7,142 nt of DNA, from NCBI GenBank assembly GCA_041744735.1, contig JBGTKH010000165.1:1-7142 (forward strand), read 5' to 3'. Shown here one piece after another: positions 1-6,514 of the stretch. The stretch's first letter is position 1; each line of letters starts with the position of its first letter. Under the pieces are notes generated by a model. That model saw only the letters and a list, made by a program, of their open reading frames with translations, had not been told where the DNA came from and did not search any database. This stretch comes from JBGTKH01 sp041744735. Its GTDB lineage: Bacteria > Planctomycetota > Planctomycetia > Pirellulales > Pirellulaceae. The position numbers and the translations under genes are program-made.

Positions 1-1394
1 CGGCGGCCGAAGCTTTTCAATTGGTCCGACCAGCGCTGTCCATGACGTTGGCCGTTTGGAGCCAATAGCAGCACAAAGCCGAAGCCCACGAGCAAACCGC
101 CGAGCAAACCACAGCCTACGATCGTCGCTTTGCCGGGGCCAACGGGCGAGTTGCCGGCTTGCGGGGCGTCGAGCCGCGTTAGCAGGCTGGCCGAGTGTGC
201 GGCCGCTTGGCTGGCTTGGGCGTCGGACAGTTCCTTCTGAGCCTGCTCGAAAATCGCCGAACGTTGCCGCACGTCGGCGACCAAGTTGCCGTAACGGGCT
301 CGCAGTTGAGCCAGCCGGTTCAGCCGCGCGGCCACGTCGTCGGATTGTGTTTCCAACGACACGACCAATGCGCCACTGACTTTCAAATCGGCCTGCAAGC
401 CACGGATGGCCACTTCCAACTCGTCGTGCAAGTTGTCGCGCACGAGTTGCTCCGCCTCGACCGCTGCCTTCAGCGACGGATGATCGGCGTTCAGCCGCCC
501 GCCCAACTCGGCCTTGCGGACCTGCGCGTCGACCAGTGCCTCTTTCAGACGCCGCAGCGACGGTTGCGCTTCGAGCAGTTGATTCGACGTGGCCACAACA
601 AGCTGCTCGGGATCGCTTTGAGCGGCGGTGAGCAGCGCCAGTTGCTGCTCGTTCGCGTCGTGTTTGGCACGGGCCTGCCGCAGCTCGTTCTTGATCTGGT
701 TCAAGGCCGACCGCAGGTTGCTGTCCCCCGCGCCGGAATCGTTCAGAATCCGCAGTTCGCCGAGGTCGCTGCCCACGTCGGCCTCCATCGCCTCCAGCCG
801 CGCGGTGGCTTCGTTCAGTCCCGTTTGCGCCAGCAGCACCGTTTTCTCCAACTCGGCGATCATGCTCTCGGCCTTGCCGTTGCGCAGCTCTTGCAGGCGC
901 TGCTGCATCTGATCGCAAACGGCGTCCGTCAAATCGAGTGCCCGCTCGCGAGTGCCAGCCGTGACGAACAAATAAATGACTTCGGTCTTTCCCAGTTCGG
1001 CTCCCTTCGGCGCACTGACGCGAATCGCGGCCCGCAGCCGCTCGACGTCCTCGCGGGCCGGCCACGTTGGCTGCACCGCTTCATCGGCGGCGGGGCCAAC
1101 TTGGCGCAAAGCTTCTTCAACCACGCGATAATTCCGCGCCACTTCGACGATCGTCTCCTGCGCCGTCTTCATCGCCTCGGTGTCGTTGAAGCGGCCCTGC
1201 CGCGATTCATTTCCAGACGCTTCGTCGCGGACCAGCAGCGCCTGCGAAGCCTCCCACTTGGGCGACGCCGCAATGGCGTAAACCAACGCCAGTAACGTTA
1301 AGGCAACCGTCGGGATCGTCCACAACCGATAGTGCTTTTTGAGCGTCGTGGCGATTTGACCGAAGTTGATGTTCGTAGCGGTTGGTTGAGTCAT
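1..1394 (-). CDS. Wzz/GumC-type polysaccharide chain-length determinant (partial, 3' end off the left edge)
   Basis: Reading the minus strand from ATG at 1394 gives 464 codons without a stop, running off the window at base 1. The protein has a short N-terminal segment, a first membrane helix at about residues 24-43 (TIPTVALTLLALVYAIAA), then a polar region that looks helical and coiled-coil forming from about 160 to 400, rich in Glu, Gln, Arg and Ala. A second membrane helix at about 422-445 (ATIVGCGLLGGLLVGFGFVL) is preceded by a Pro-containing stretch (DAPQAGNSPVGPGK). The motif LNADHPSLKAA (301-311) is typical of GumC-like proteins. Two helices flanking a long periplasmic coiled coil, with a Pro-rich lead-in to the second, is the hallmark of the polysaccharide co-polymerase family, which controls EPS chain length and export at the inner membrane. 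Twenty residues follow helix 2 before the edge, so a fused C-terminal tyrosine kinase (Wzc type) cannot be excluded. GAGGG at 1409-1405 lies 10 nt before the ATG and supports this start. The gene is divergent from the acyltransferase at 1514. Confidence 0.85.
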   Translation of the reverse strand, partial: MTQPTATNINFGQIATTLKKHYRLWTIPTVALTLLALVYAIAASPKWEASQALLVRDEASGNESRQGRFNDTEAMKTAQETIVEVARNYRVVEEALRQVGPAADEAVQPTWPAREDVERLRAAIRVSAPKGAELGKTEVIYLFVTAGTRERALDLTDAVCDQMQQRLQELRNGKAESMIAELEKTVLLAQTGLNEATARLEAMEADVGSDLGELRILNDSGAGDSNLRSALNQIKNELRQARAKHDANEQQLALLTAAQSDPEQLVVATSNQLLEAQPSLRRLKEALVDAQVRKAELGGRLNADHPSLKAAVEAEQLVRDNLHDELEVAIRGLQADLKVSGALVVSLETQSDDVAARLNRLAQLRARYGNLVADVRQRSAIFEQAQKELSDAQASQAAAHSASLLTRLDAPQAGNSPVGPGKATIVGCGLLGGLLVGFGFVLLLAPNGQRHGQRWSDQLKSFGR

Positions 1395-1435
1395 GACAAC
1401 GTTTCCCTCGCAAGTGAATCTTGTTCGCGCGCCAA

Positions 1436-1441
1436 AGTATA
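1436..1441 (-). promoter_or_regulatory. Candidate -10 box for the Wzz-like gene
   Basis: On the minus strand the hexamer TATACT lies about 42 bases before the ATG at 1394, one mismatch from the sigma-70 consensus TATAAT. No good -35 hexamer stands at 16-18 bases upstream, so this rests on the -10 match and its sensible position alone. Confidence 0.25.
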
Positions 1442-1472
1442 GGCCGCCGTTTGGAACGTAGGTTTTCTTGGA

Positions 1473-1513
1473 AGTGACGAGTGGCAAGTGACGAGTGACG
1501 AGTGACGAGTGAC
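1473..1513. repeat. 7-bp tandem repeat (AGTGACG) in the divergent intergenic region
   Basis: Six consecutive heptamers fill this stretch: AGTGACG, AGTGGCA, then AGTGACG three times, then AGTGAC ending directly against the ATG at 1514. One unit differs at two positions. Because 7 is not a multiple of 3, the array cycles through all reading frames; on the minus strand it reads as a repeating VTRHSSL-like peptide. Each GTGA in the array holds both a GTG and a TGA. In the frame of the downstream gene there are TGA codons at 1475 and 1496, and a GTG at 1502. It looks like simple-sequence repeat, not coding sequence. Confidence 0.85.
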
Positions 1514-2635
1514 ATGATCGACATCGAAGAGATTAACGATATCGACGAACTGTGCGGCCGCCGCGCGGTTTGGGATGGGTTGCTGGAGCAAACGTGCGGG
1601 GCGTCGTTCTTTCAGAGTTTGGACTGGCTGCGGGTTTACTGGAAACATTACGGAGCCGGACAGAAGCTGCGGGCGATTGTGGTGTCGTCGTCCGATGGGC
1701 CGTTGGGGATACTCCCACTTGTCGTGCGGCGCGTGGGGCGCCGCATCGGCAGCGTTCGCGTGTTGACGTATCCGCTGGATGATTGGGGTTCGTTCTATGG
1801 TCCGCTGGGTCCCGCGCCCGCGCTAACGCTGGCCGCAGGACTGCGGCACATTTGCCACACGCGCCGCGACTGGGACGTGATTGAAATGCGGTGGGTTGCG
1901 GCCGGCTCGGAATTGGATACGGCGACGCTCGACGCGATGAAGCACGCCGGATTTCAGACGTATCGGAAAGAGCGACAGCAGACTGCGCTGGTTCGTCTCG
2001 GCACGACATGGGAGCAATGCGAACAGGCCTGGACTTCCAAGCATCGCAATAATCTTCGCCGGCAACAGAAACGGTTGACAGCAAGCGGCGAAGTCAACTG
2101 CGTCACGCACCGTCCCGCGGGAGCGGCGGCCGGTGATGCCGATCCGCGTTGGGACCTGTACGACGCCTGCATGGACATCGCGCGCCGAAGCTGGCAGAGT
2201 AGTTCGCAAACCGGAACGACGATCACACACGATACGGTGCGGGACTTTCTGCGCGAGATGCACGGCGTGGCGGCTGCGGCCGGCGGCGTGGTGATGAACC
2301 TGCTGTACCTGAACGGCCAGCCGCTGGCCTTTGCCTACAACTATCATTGGCGTGGCTATAACTTCGGTCTGCGGATCGGCTACGACGCGGATATGTCGCG
2401 TGATGGTGTCGGCAATTTGCTCACCATGAACGCCATCAAGAGCGCCTGCCAACACGGCGACCGGACCTACGACATGGGCCCCGGCTCGCTCGAATACAAA
2501 CGCTTCTTCGCCACCGACGTCGTGCCGATCATGCAATACAACCACTATGCGACGACTCCGAAGGCTCAGGGGCTGCGCCTGAAGCACTGTGCCCAACAAT
2601 GGTGGACACCGGCCTCCCTTGTAACGCCCAGTTGA
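1514..2635 (+). CDS. CelD/FemAB-like GNAT-fold acyltransferase
   Basis: This 373-residue protein resembles the Acetyltransf_6 (CelD/BioF2-like) family: cytoplasmic, acyl-CoA- or aminoacyl-dependent enzymes often encoded in EPS or cellulose gene clusters. Visible hallmarks are an N-terminal GASFFQSLDWLRVYW segment (29-43), a basic SKHRNNLRR motif (175-183), a strand of the form LLYLNGQPLAFAYNYHW (263-279), RIGYDADMSRDGVGNLL (287-303) matching the usual 'yD.......G..L' acyl-CoA-site pattern, and GPGSLEYK (322-329) near the C-terminus. There is no signal peptide or membrane helix. Its length is ordinary for the family. I chose ATG 1514 because the conserved-looking protein begins there; an in-frame GTG at 1502 would add MTSD but lies inside the tandem repeat, and TGA at 1496 blocks anything longer. 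No clear Shine-Dalgarno sequence is seen. The divergent neighbour is a Wzz-like protein, which supports an EPS role, perhaps modifying a sugar or peptide precursor. The substrate cannot be read from the sequence. Confidence 0.85.
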   Translation: MIDIEEINDIDELCGRRAVWDGLLEQTCGASFFQSLDWLRVYWKHYGAGQKLRAIVVSSSDGPLGILPLVVRRVGRRIGSVRVLTYPLDDWGSFYGPLGPAPALTLAAGLRHICHTRRDWDVIEMRWVAAGSELDTATLDAMKHAGFQTYRKERQQTALVRLGTTWEQCEQAWTSKHRNNLRRQQKRLTASGEVNCVTHRPAGAAAGDADPRWDLYDACMDIARRSWQSSSQTGTTITHDTVRDFLREMHGVAAAAGGVVMNLLYLNGQPLAFAYNYHWRGYNFGLRIGYDADMSRDGVGNLLTMNAIKSACQHGDRTYDMGPGSLEYKRFFATDVVPIMQYNHYATTPKAQGLRLKHCAQQWWTPASLVTPS

Positions 2636-2640
2636 GTTCC

Positions 2641-2796
2641 TCGTTTAACCCGTAGCCGCAGGCGAAGGCGTGTGCCACGAATTAACCGTAGCCGGAGGGC
2701 GAGTTCATCGTTTAACCCGTAGCCGCAGGCGAGGGAACATCGACGAAGACGGAACCCGTTGGCACACGCCCTCGCCCTCGCCTGCGGGTTAAACGA
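2641..2796. repeat. Inverted-repeat element with internal CGTAGCCG-type units
   Basis: The element begins five bases after the acyltransferase stop. The left arm (2641-2677) and right arm (2760-2796) are inverted copies: both carry TCGTTTAACCCG at the outside and GGCGTGTGCCA at the inside, read from the left strand. The right arm lacks a TAGCCG hexamer present in the left and has an extra GAGGGC-like unit. A 25-bp stretch of the left arm (2641-2665) recurs exactly as a direct repeat at 2708-2732, and a diverged copy (AATTAACCGTAGCCGGAGGG) lies between them around 2680-2699. No protein is encoded. This resembles short intergenic palindromic repeats dispersed in planctomycete genomes; dispersal in this genome cannot be tested from one window. 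Confidence 0.8.
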
Positions 2797-2980
2797 CGGA
2801 CGTGGCGGATGCTTGTCTGTTACAAACTTTTTACGGAATAGTCGCGGCAAACAAAACAGAATACTAGGGCCGGTCGTCTATAAACTTGAGTTGATCTACG
2901 CTACAAAGTCAGTCGTGTGGCTGGCAGCCGATCGGCTGCGAAACGGAACAAGTCTCGCCATTCATTGGGAAGAGTTGCTC
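2797..2980 (+). other. Leader region upstream of the large exported protein
   Basis: This 184-base gap is visibly more A/T-rich than the surrounding genes and should carry the promoter for the gene at 2981, but no convincing -35/-10 pair can be picked out. It contains a perfect 16-bp palindrome (2924-2939). A purine run GGGAAGAG at 2967-2974 lies six bases before the ATG and is a weak ribosome-binding site. The reading frame of the downstream gene is open through this region back into the repeat at 2759, but the translation there is not protein-like and precedes a clear signal peptide, so it is treated as untranslated. Confidence 0.5.
2924..2939. promoter_or_regulatory. Perfect 16-bp palindrome, possible operator or 5'-UTR hairpin
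   Basis: The sequence GCAGCCGATCGGCTGC is a perfect inverted repeat with 8-bp half-sites and no spacer, 41 bases before the ATG at 2981. It could bind a dimeric regulator, or form a hairpin in the transcript if the promoter lies upstream. It has no following T-run, so it is not a typical terminator. Confidence 0.35.
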
Positions 2981-5900
2981 ATGCGTTACTTATCTCGTTC
3001 GTGGTTCTCTGTTTCGATTCTCGCAATGCTAGGGCTGGCTTCGACACCTGCCTGGTCGCAAGAGCCACCTGTCGAAGTCGCACCGGCGCCGGCTGAGAAA
3101 CAGGACGACGCGGCTGATGCGACGAAATTCCGCGAGCAGACCATCTACATCCCCTACACCAGGCTGCGGGAAGTGTTTGAAACGGAAGGCCGCGGAGTCT
3201 TTCTGCCGTACGAAAAATTCGCCGAGCTGTGGAAAGCGGCTCGCGAGAAGACGGCGCCCGTCGCCGAAGGCCGCCCGCCGGTCGATGCGATCATTACGGA
3301 AGTCGAAAATGAAGCGACGGTCGAGAAGGATGTCGTGCGGGTCGCGGCGAAAGTGAAGATCGAACTGTTGGCGGAAGGCTGGACCGAAGTGCCGCTGCGG
3401 CTTTCGGACTCGGCGATTTTGTCGGCCAAGATCGCCGACCTGCCGGCGCGCATCGTGGCTCAGCCCGACGGCTCGTATCGGCTGCTGATCGAGAACAAAG
3501 GCAAAGAGCCCGCGCAGATTGAACTGCTGCTGGAATACGCCAAGGCCTTTACCAAATCGCCGGGACAGAACAGTGTGTCGTTCGATGCTCCGCAAGCGCC
3601 GGTTAACCGTTGGCGAATTCGCATCCCGGAATCCGGCGTGAAGGTGAACATTCATCCGCTGATCGCCGCCACCGAAGCACCGGCGGATGCCAAACCAGAA
3701 GACCCGGCGAAAGAGACGGTGGTGCTGGCGTTCGTCGGCGCCGCTCCCACCGTGCGAATCGATTGGACGCCAAAGGCCGAAGGCGCCGCGGGATTGGCCG
3801 CGCTGGCCAACGTGCAATCCCAGCAGGAAGTAACGATCGACGAGGGCGTGATTCGCACTCGCACACGGCTGGCTTTCGACATCAGCCGAGCCGAACTGTC
3901 GCAACTGCTGGTCGAGGTGCCGGCGGATCACAAAGTGGTCAACGTGTTCGATCCGAACGTGCAGAAGTGGGAAGTCGAACAGCAAGGGGAAGTTCAGAAG
4001 ATCACCGTGCACTTGTTCGAGCCCACGCGCGGCTCGCAGAACATCACGGTTGAGTTGGAACGATTCAGCGACGACATCACCAAAGGCGACGTTAAAGTTC
4101 CGGTCGTCAAGGCGCTGGGCGTTGGGCGGCAGCAAGGCGTGGTGGTCGTCGGCGTCGGAGCGGCACTGCGGGCCGAGGCGACGGCGCGCACGGGCCTGTT
4201 GCAGCTTGACGCGGGTGAACTTCCACAGACGCTGGCCGGCGGTCAGTGGGCTTTCTCTTATCGCTATGCCGCGCTGCCATTCGATCTGGCCTTCAGCGTC
4301 GAGAAAGTCCAGCCGCGAATTCAGGCCGACGAATTGGTCGAAGCGTATTTGGAACCCGAAATGCTAACCGTCGATTTGCTGGCCTTGTACAACATCGAAC
4401 GCGCCGGCGTGTTTCAATTGGAGTTGGACGTGCCCGCCGGCTTCGAGGTGCGTCAGGTCCGCGGGCAAGGCGCTGCGGGGGCCGAAGCTGCGGTGGTCGA
4501 TACGCATCACCTGGAAGGCGAAAACAAAACGCACCTCGTGGTGAACCTCTCGCGCAAAGCGTTCGGTCGCGTGGCGTTGATGGTGGAATTGCAGAAGCGG
4601 CTGAACGATCCGAACTTGCTCAGCCCAACCGGCAAGTCGTCGGAGATCCCGATCGAATTGCCGCGCGTCACACCGGCCAGCGTCGAACGCTCAACGGGCC
4701 GGCTGGTAGTCTTCGCGCCGGAAAGCTTGCGGCTCAATCCAACCAAGCAAGACGGACTGCGGAACATCTCCTTCGCCGAAGCGTACGAGAACACCGAATC
4801 GTGCCGCGGCGGCCGGTTCAGCGGGGCTCGTGAAGTGCTGGCATTCGCGTACACGCAAGAGCCCGCGTCGTTGGTGCTGACCGCCGAACGCCGCAAGCCG
4901 CAGATTACCGTTCGTCAACTGCTCGTCGCGCGGATCGAAGCGGGCGTGGTGAAGTATGAAGCCACGTTCTTCTACGACATTCGTTACAGCGGCGTGAAGT
5001 CGCTGCGGATCGACGTGCCGCAAGAACTGGCGGGCGAGATTCGCAATCAAACCACCGCCGTTCGCGAATCAACAATTGATCCGCCGCCGCAAGACGTGGC
5101 CGCGGGTTATGTGGCGTGGAATCTGACTGGCGAAACGGAGTTGCTCGGTCAGCACGCGATTCGTTTAGTGTGGGAAAAAAAGATGGTGGAGTTGAAGGTG
5201 GGCAAAAGCGTCGAACTGCTGTTGCCGCATCTGAAGCCGCTGGCCGTCGACCGCGCGTGGGGGCAGATTGTCGTCACCAAGGCCGAGACGATGGAAGTGC
5301 TGCCCAGCGGCGAGCCCACGGGTCTGCGGCCCATCGATCCGCAGCACGATTTGATGGAAGGGGCCAGTGTCGAGGATGCCGCACGGGCTTTTGAATTTCA
5401 CGAAGACTGGTCGTTGAAGCTGACGGCCACGCGTTATCAATTGGAAGAGGTGAAGCGGACCAGCATCGAGCGAGCGGTGCTGCGAGCCGTCGTGCTGCGC
5501 AGCAACGAGGTCACGGTGCAGGCACTGTACCGCATGCGCAGCGTTCGTCAGCGGTTGGCCGTCGAACTGCCGGCGAATTACGAGACGGATGCGAACTCGC
5601 TGCAAATCAACGGCCGGCGTGTGGGCCTGGAACTCGGGGACAAGAAGGAACTTTACGTGCCGCTGGTCGGCCAGGGGGCGGACGAGCCGTTCCTGTTGGA
5701 GTTGCGTTACACCGTGCCGGGCACCCACGCGCGGCTGGACTTCCCCGTTTTCCTGGACGACCCGGCAATTCAGCAAGTGCATTTGCAAGTTTATCTGCCG
5801 AGCGAATTAGCGCTGCTGGGCAAACGCGGCCCGTGGACCGAGGACTACACGTGGATCTGGAAAACGCCGTTCTCACTCACCCCCGCGCCGCACGAAGATG

Positions 5901-6514
5901 ATCGAACGTTGATCGCGCAGTTGACGAACGGCATCGACGTCGTCGGTGACCCGGCGAGCAGCTTTCCGACGGATGGCACGGTGTACAGTTACACGACGCT
6001 GCGTCCGGCCGCGCCGCCCGACGGTTCGCTGCGGTTGGTGGCGTTGGAAGAGGAGTGGCTGACGGTCTTCGTCGTGGCCGCGATCGTGATCCTCGGTTTG
6101 GTGCTGGTGCGGCAGACGGCATCGCAGCAAGTGTTCGCGCTGATCTTATTGATTGCGGCACTCGTGTTGTGCGGCGTGTTCCTGCACACGTTTTCGCTGC
6201 AGATTATCGACGCGGCGCTGATGCTGGCCATTGTCGTTGTCGTGCTCGTCTGGTTCACGCTGCATGCGACGCGTTATCTGCAGCACGTGTCTCCCATGCG
6301 CACCGCCGCGGCCGCTGCGGCACCGGCGTCCGGCGAAACGGAATCGTCGCCCGTGACATCGGGACAGTCGCCGTTTGCATCGTCGACCTCGGCACAGCCG
6401 CCGCCTTCGTCCGACACGGGCCAACCGCAAAGTGGTGAACCACCCAAGGTCGATCGCACGGAAGAATCGTCGAGCGGCAACGCGGGCGAAGGAGGGCCGA
6501 AAGATGAGAAGTAG
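2981..6514 (+). CDS. Large exported, C-terminally membrane-anchored protein of unknown function (1177 aa)
   Basis: I do not recognise a named family. ATG 2981 is chosen because it opens a clear signal peptide: basic n-region (MRYLSR), hydrophobic core (WFSVSILAMLGLA), and AWS|Q cleavage near residues 26/27. A Pro/Ala/Glu/Asp-rich linker follows, then a motif at 54-87 of the form IYIPYTRLREVFE...VFLPYEKFAELW that recurs in the next gene. Residues about 100 to 1020 alternate short hydrophobic strands with charged turns and look beta-rich, like stacked sandwich modules; only two cysteines were seen. Three membrane helices follow at about 1027-1043, 1051-1071 and 1075-1094 (cores VVAAIVILGLVLV, VFALILLIAALVLCGVF, ALMLAIVVVVLVWF). 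The last 79 residues are low-complexity (Ala run, then Ser/Pro/Gly/Glu) and end in charged residues. Likely topology: periplasmic body, inner-membrane anchor, with three helices putting the tail in the cytoplasm. The stop overlaps the next gene's start by 11 bases, so the two are probably co-translated. A structural or envelope-assembly role is a guess. Confidence 0.9.
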   Translation: MRYLSRSWFSVSILAMLGLASTPAWSQEPPVEVAPAPAEKQDDAADATKFREQTIYIPYTRLREVFETEGRGVFLPYEKFAELWKAAREKTAPVAEGRPPVDAIITEVENEATVEKDVVRVAAKVKIELLAEGWTEVPLRLSDSAILSAKIADLPARIVAQPDGSYRLLIENKGKEPAQIELLLEYAKAFTKSPGQNSVSFDAPQAPVNRWRIRIPESGVKVNIHPLIAATEAPADAKPEDPAKETVVLAFVGAAPTVRIDWTPKAEGAAGLAALANVQSQQEVTIDEGVIRTRTRLAFDISRAELSQLLVEVPADHKVVNVFDPNVQKWEVEQQGEVQKITVHLFEPTRGSQNITVELERFSDDITKGDVKVPVVKALGVGRQQGVVVVGVGAALRAEATARTGLLQLDAGELPQTLAGGQWAFSYRYAALPFDLAFSVEKVQPRIQADELVEAYLEPEMLTVDLLALYNIERAGVFQLELDVPAGFEVRQVRGQGAAGAEAAVVDTHHLEGENKTHLVVNLSRKAFGRVALMVELQKRLNDPNLLSPTGKSSEIPIELPRVTPASVERSTGRLVVFAPESLRLNPTKQDGLRNISFAEAYENTESCRGGRFSGAREVLAFAYTQEPASLVLTAERRKPQITVRQLLVARIEAGVVKYEATFFYDIRYSGVKSLRIDVPQELAGEIRNQTTAVRESTIDPPPQDVAAGYVAWNLTGETELLGQHAIRLVWEKKMVELKVGKSVELLLPHLKPLAVDRAWGQIVVTKAETMEVLPSGEPTGLRPIDPQHDLMEGASVEDAARAFEFHEDWSLKLTATRYQLEEVKRTSIERAVLRAVVLRSNEVTVQALYRMRSVRQRLAVELPANYETDANSLQINGRRVGLELGDKKELYVPLVGQGADEPFLLELRYTVPGTHARLDFPVFLDDPAIQQVHLQVYLPSELALLGKRGPWTEDYTWIWKTPFSLTPAPHEDDRTLIAQLTNGIDVVGDPASSFPTDGTVYSYTTLRPAAPPDGSLRLVALEEEWLTVFVVAAIVILGLVLVRQTASQQVFALILLIAALVLCGVFLHTFSLQIIDAALMLAIVVVVLVWFTLHATRYLQHVSPMRTAAAAAAPASGETESSPVTSGQSPFASSTSAQPPPSSDTGQPQSGEPPKVDRTEESSSGNAGEGGPKDEK
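6489..6495 (+). promoter_or_regulatory. Strong Shine-Dalgarno sequence for the downstream paralogue
   Basis: AAGGAGG lies inside the last codons of the 1177-residue protein gene, eight bases before ATG 6504. It is the best ribosome-binding site in the window, and it favours 6504 as the start of the next gene despite the long odd N-terminus that results. A second purine run, GGAGGT (6534-6539), lies 30 bases after this ATG but has no start codon at normal spacing. Confidence 0.65.

Noticed and set aside
195..1295. Long open frame on the plus strand (366 codons)
   Set aside because: It lies opposite the Wzz-like gene. Its translation is rich in Arg, Leu, Gln and His without domain character, while the minus-strand reading has membrane helices and family motifs.
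2641..2796. Possible CRISPR array
   Set aside because: Only two exact repeat copies plus diverged and inverted ones, with no regular spacers and no cas genes in view.
2879..2884. TATAAA as a -10 promoter box for the large exported-protein gene
   Set aside because: The matching -35 position reads ACAGAA, far from consensus, and the region is A/T-rich enough for such a hexamer by chance.
2759..2980. 74-residue N-terminal extension of the large exported protein from TTG 2759
   Set aside because: It starts inside the inverted repeat, has no ribosome site, and would bury the clear signal peptide that begins at ATG 2981.
3029..4135. Long open frame on the minus strand (368 codons)
   Set aside because: It is antisense to the 1177-residue protein gene, and its product is dominated by Arg, Phe, Asp and Gln, typical of a shadow frame in G+C-rich DNA.
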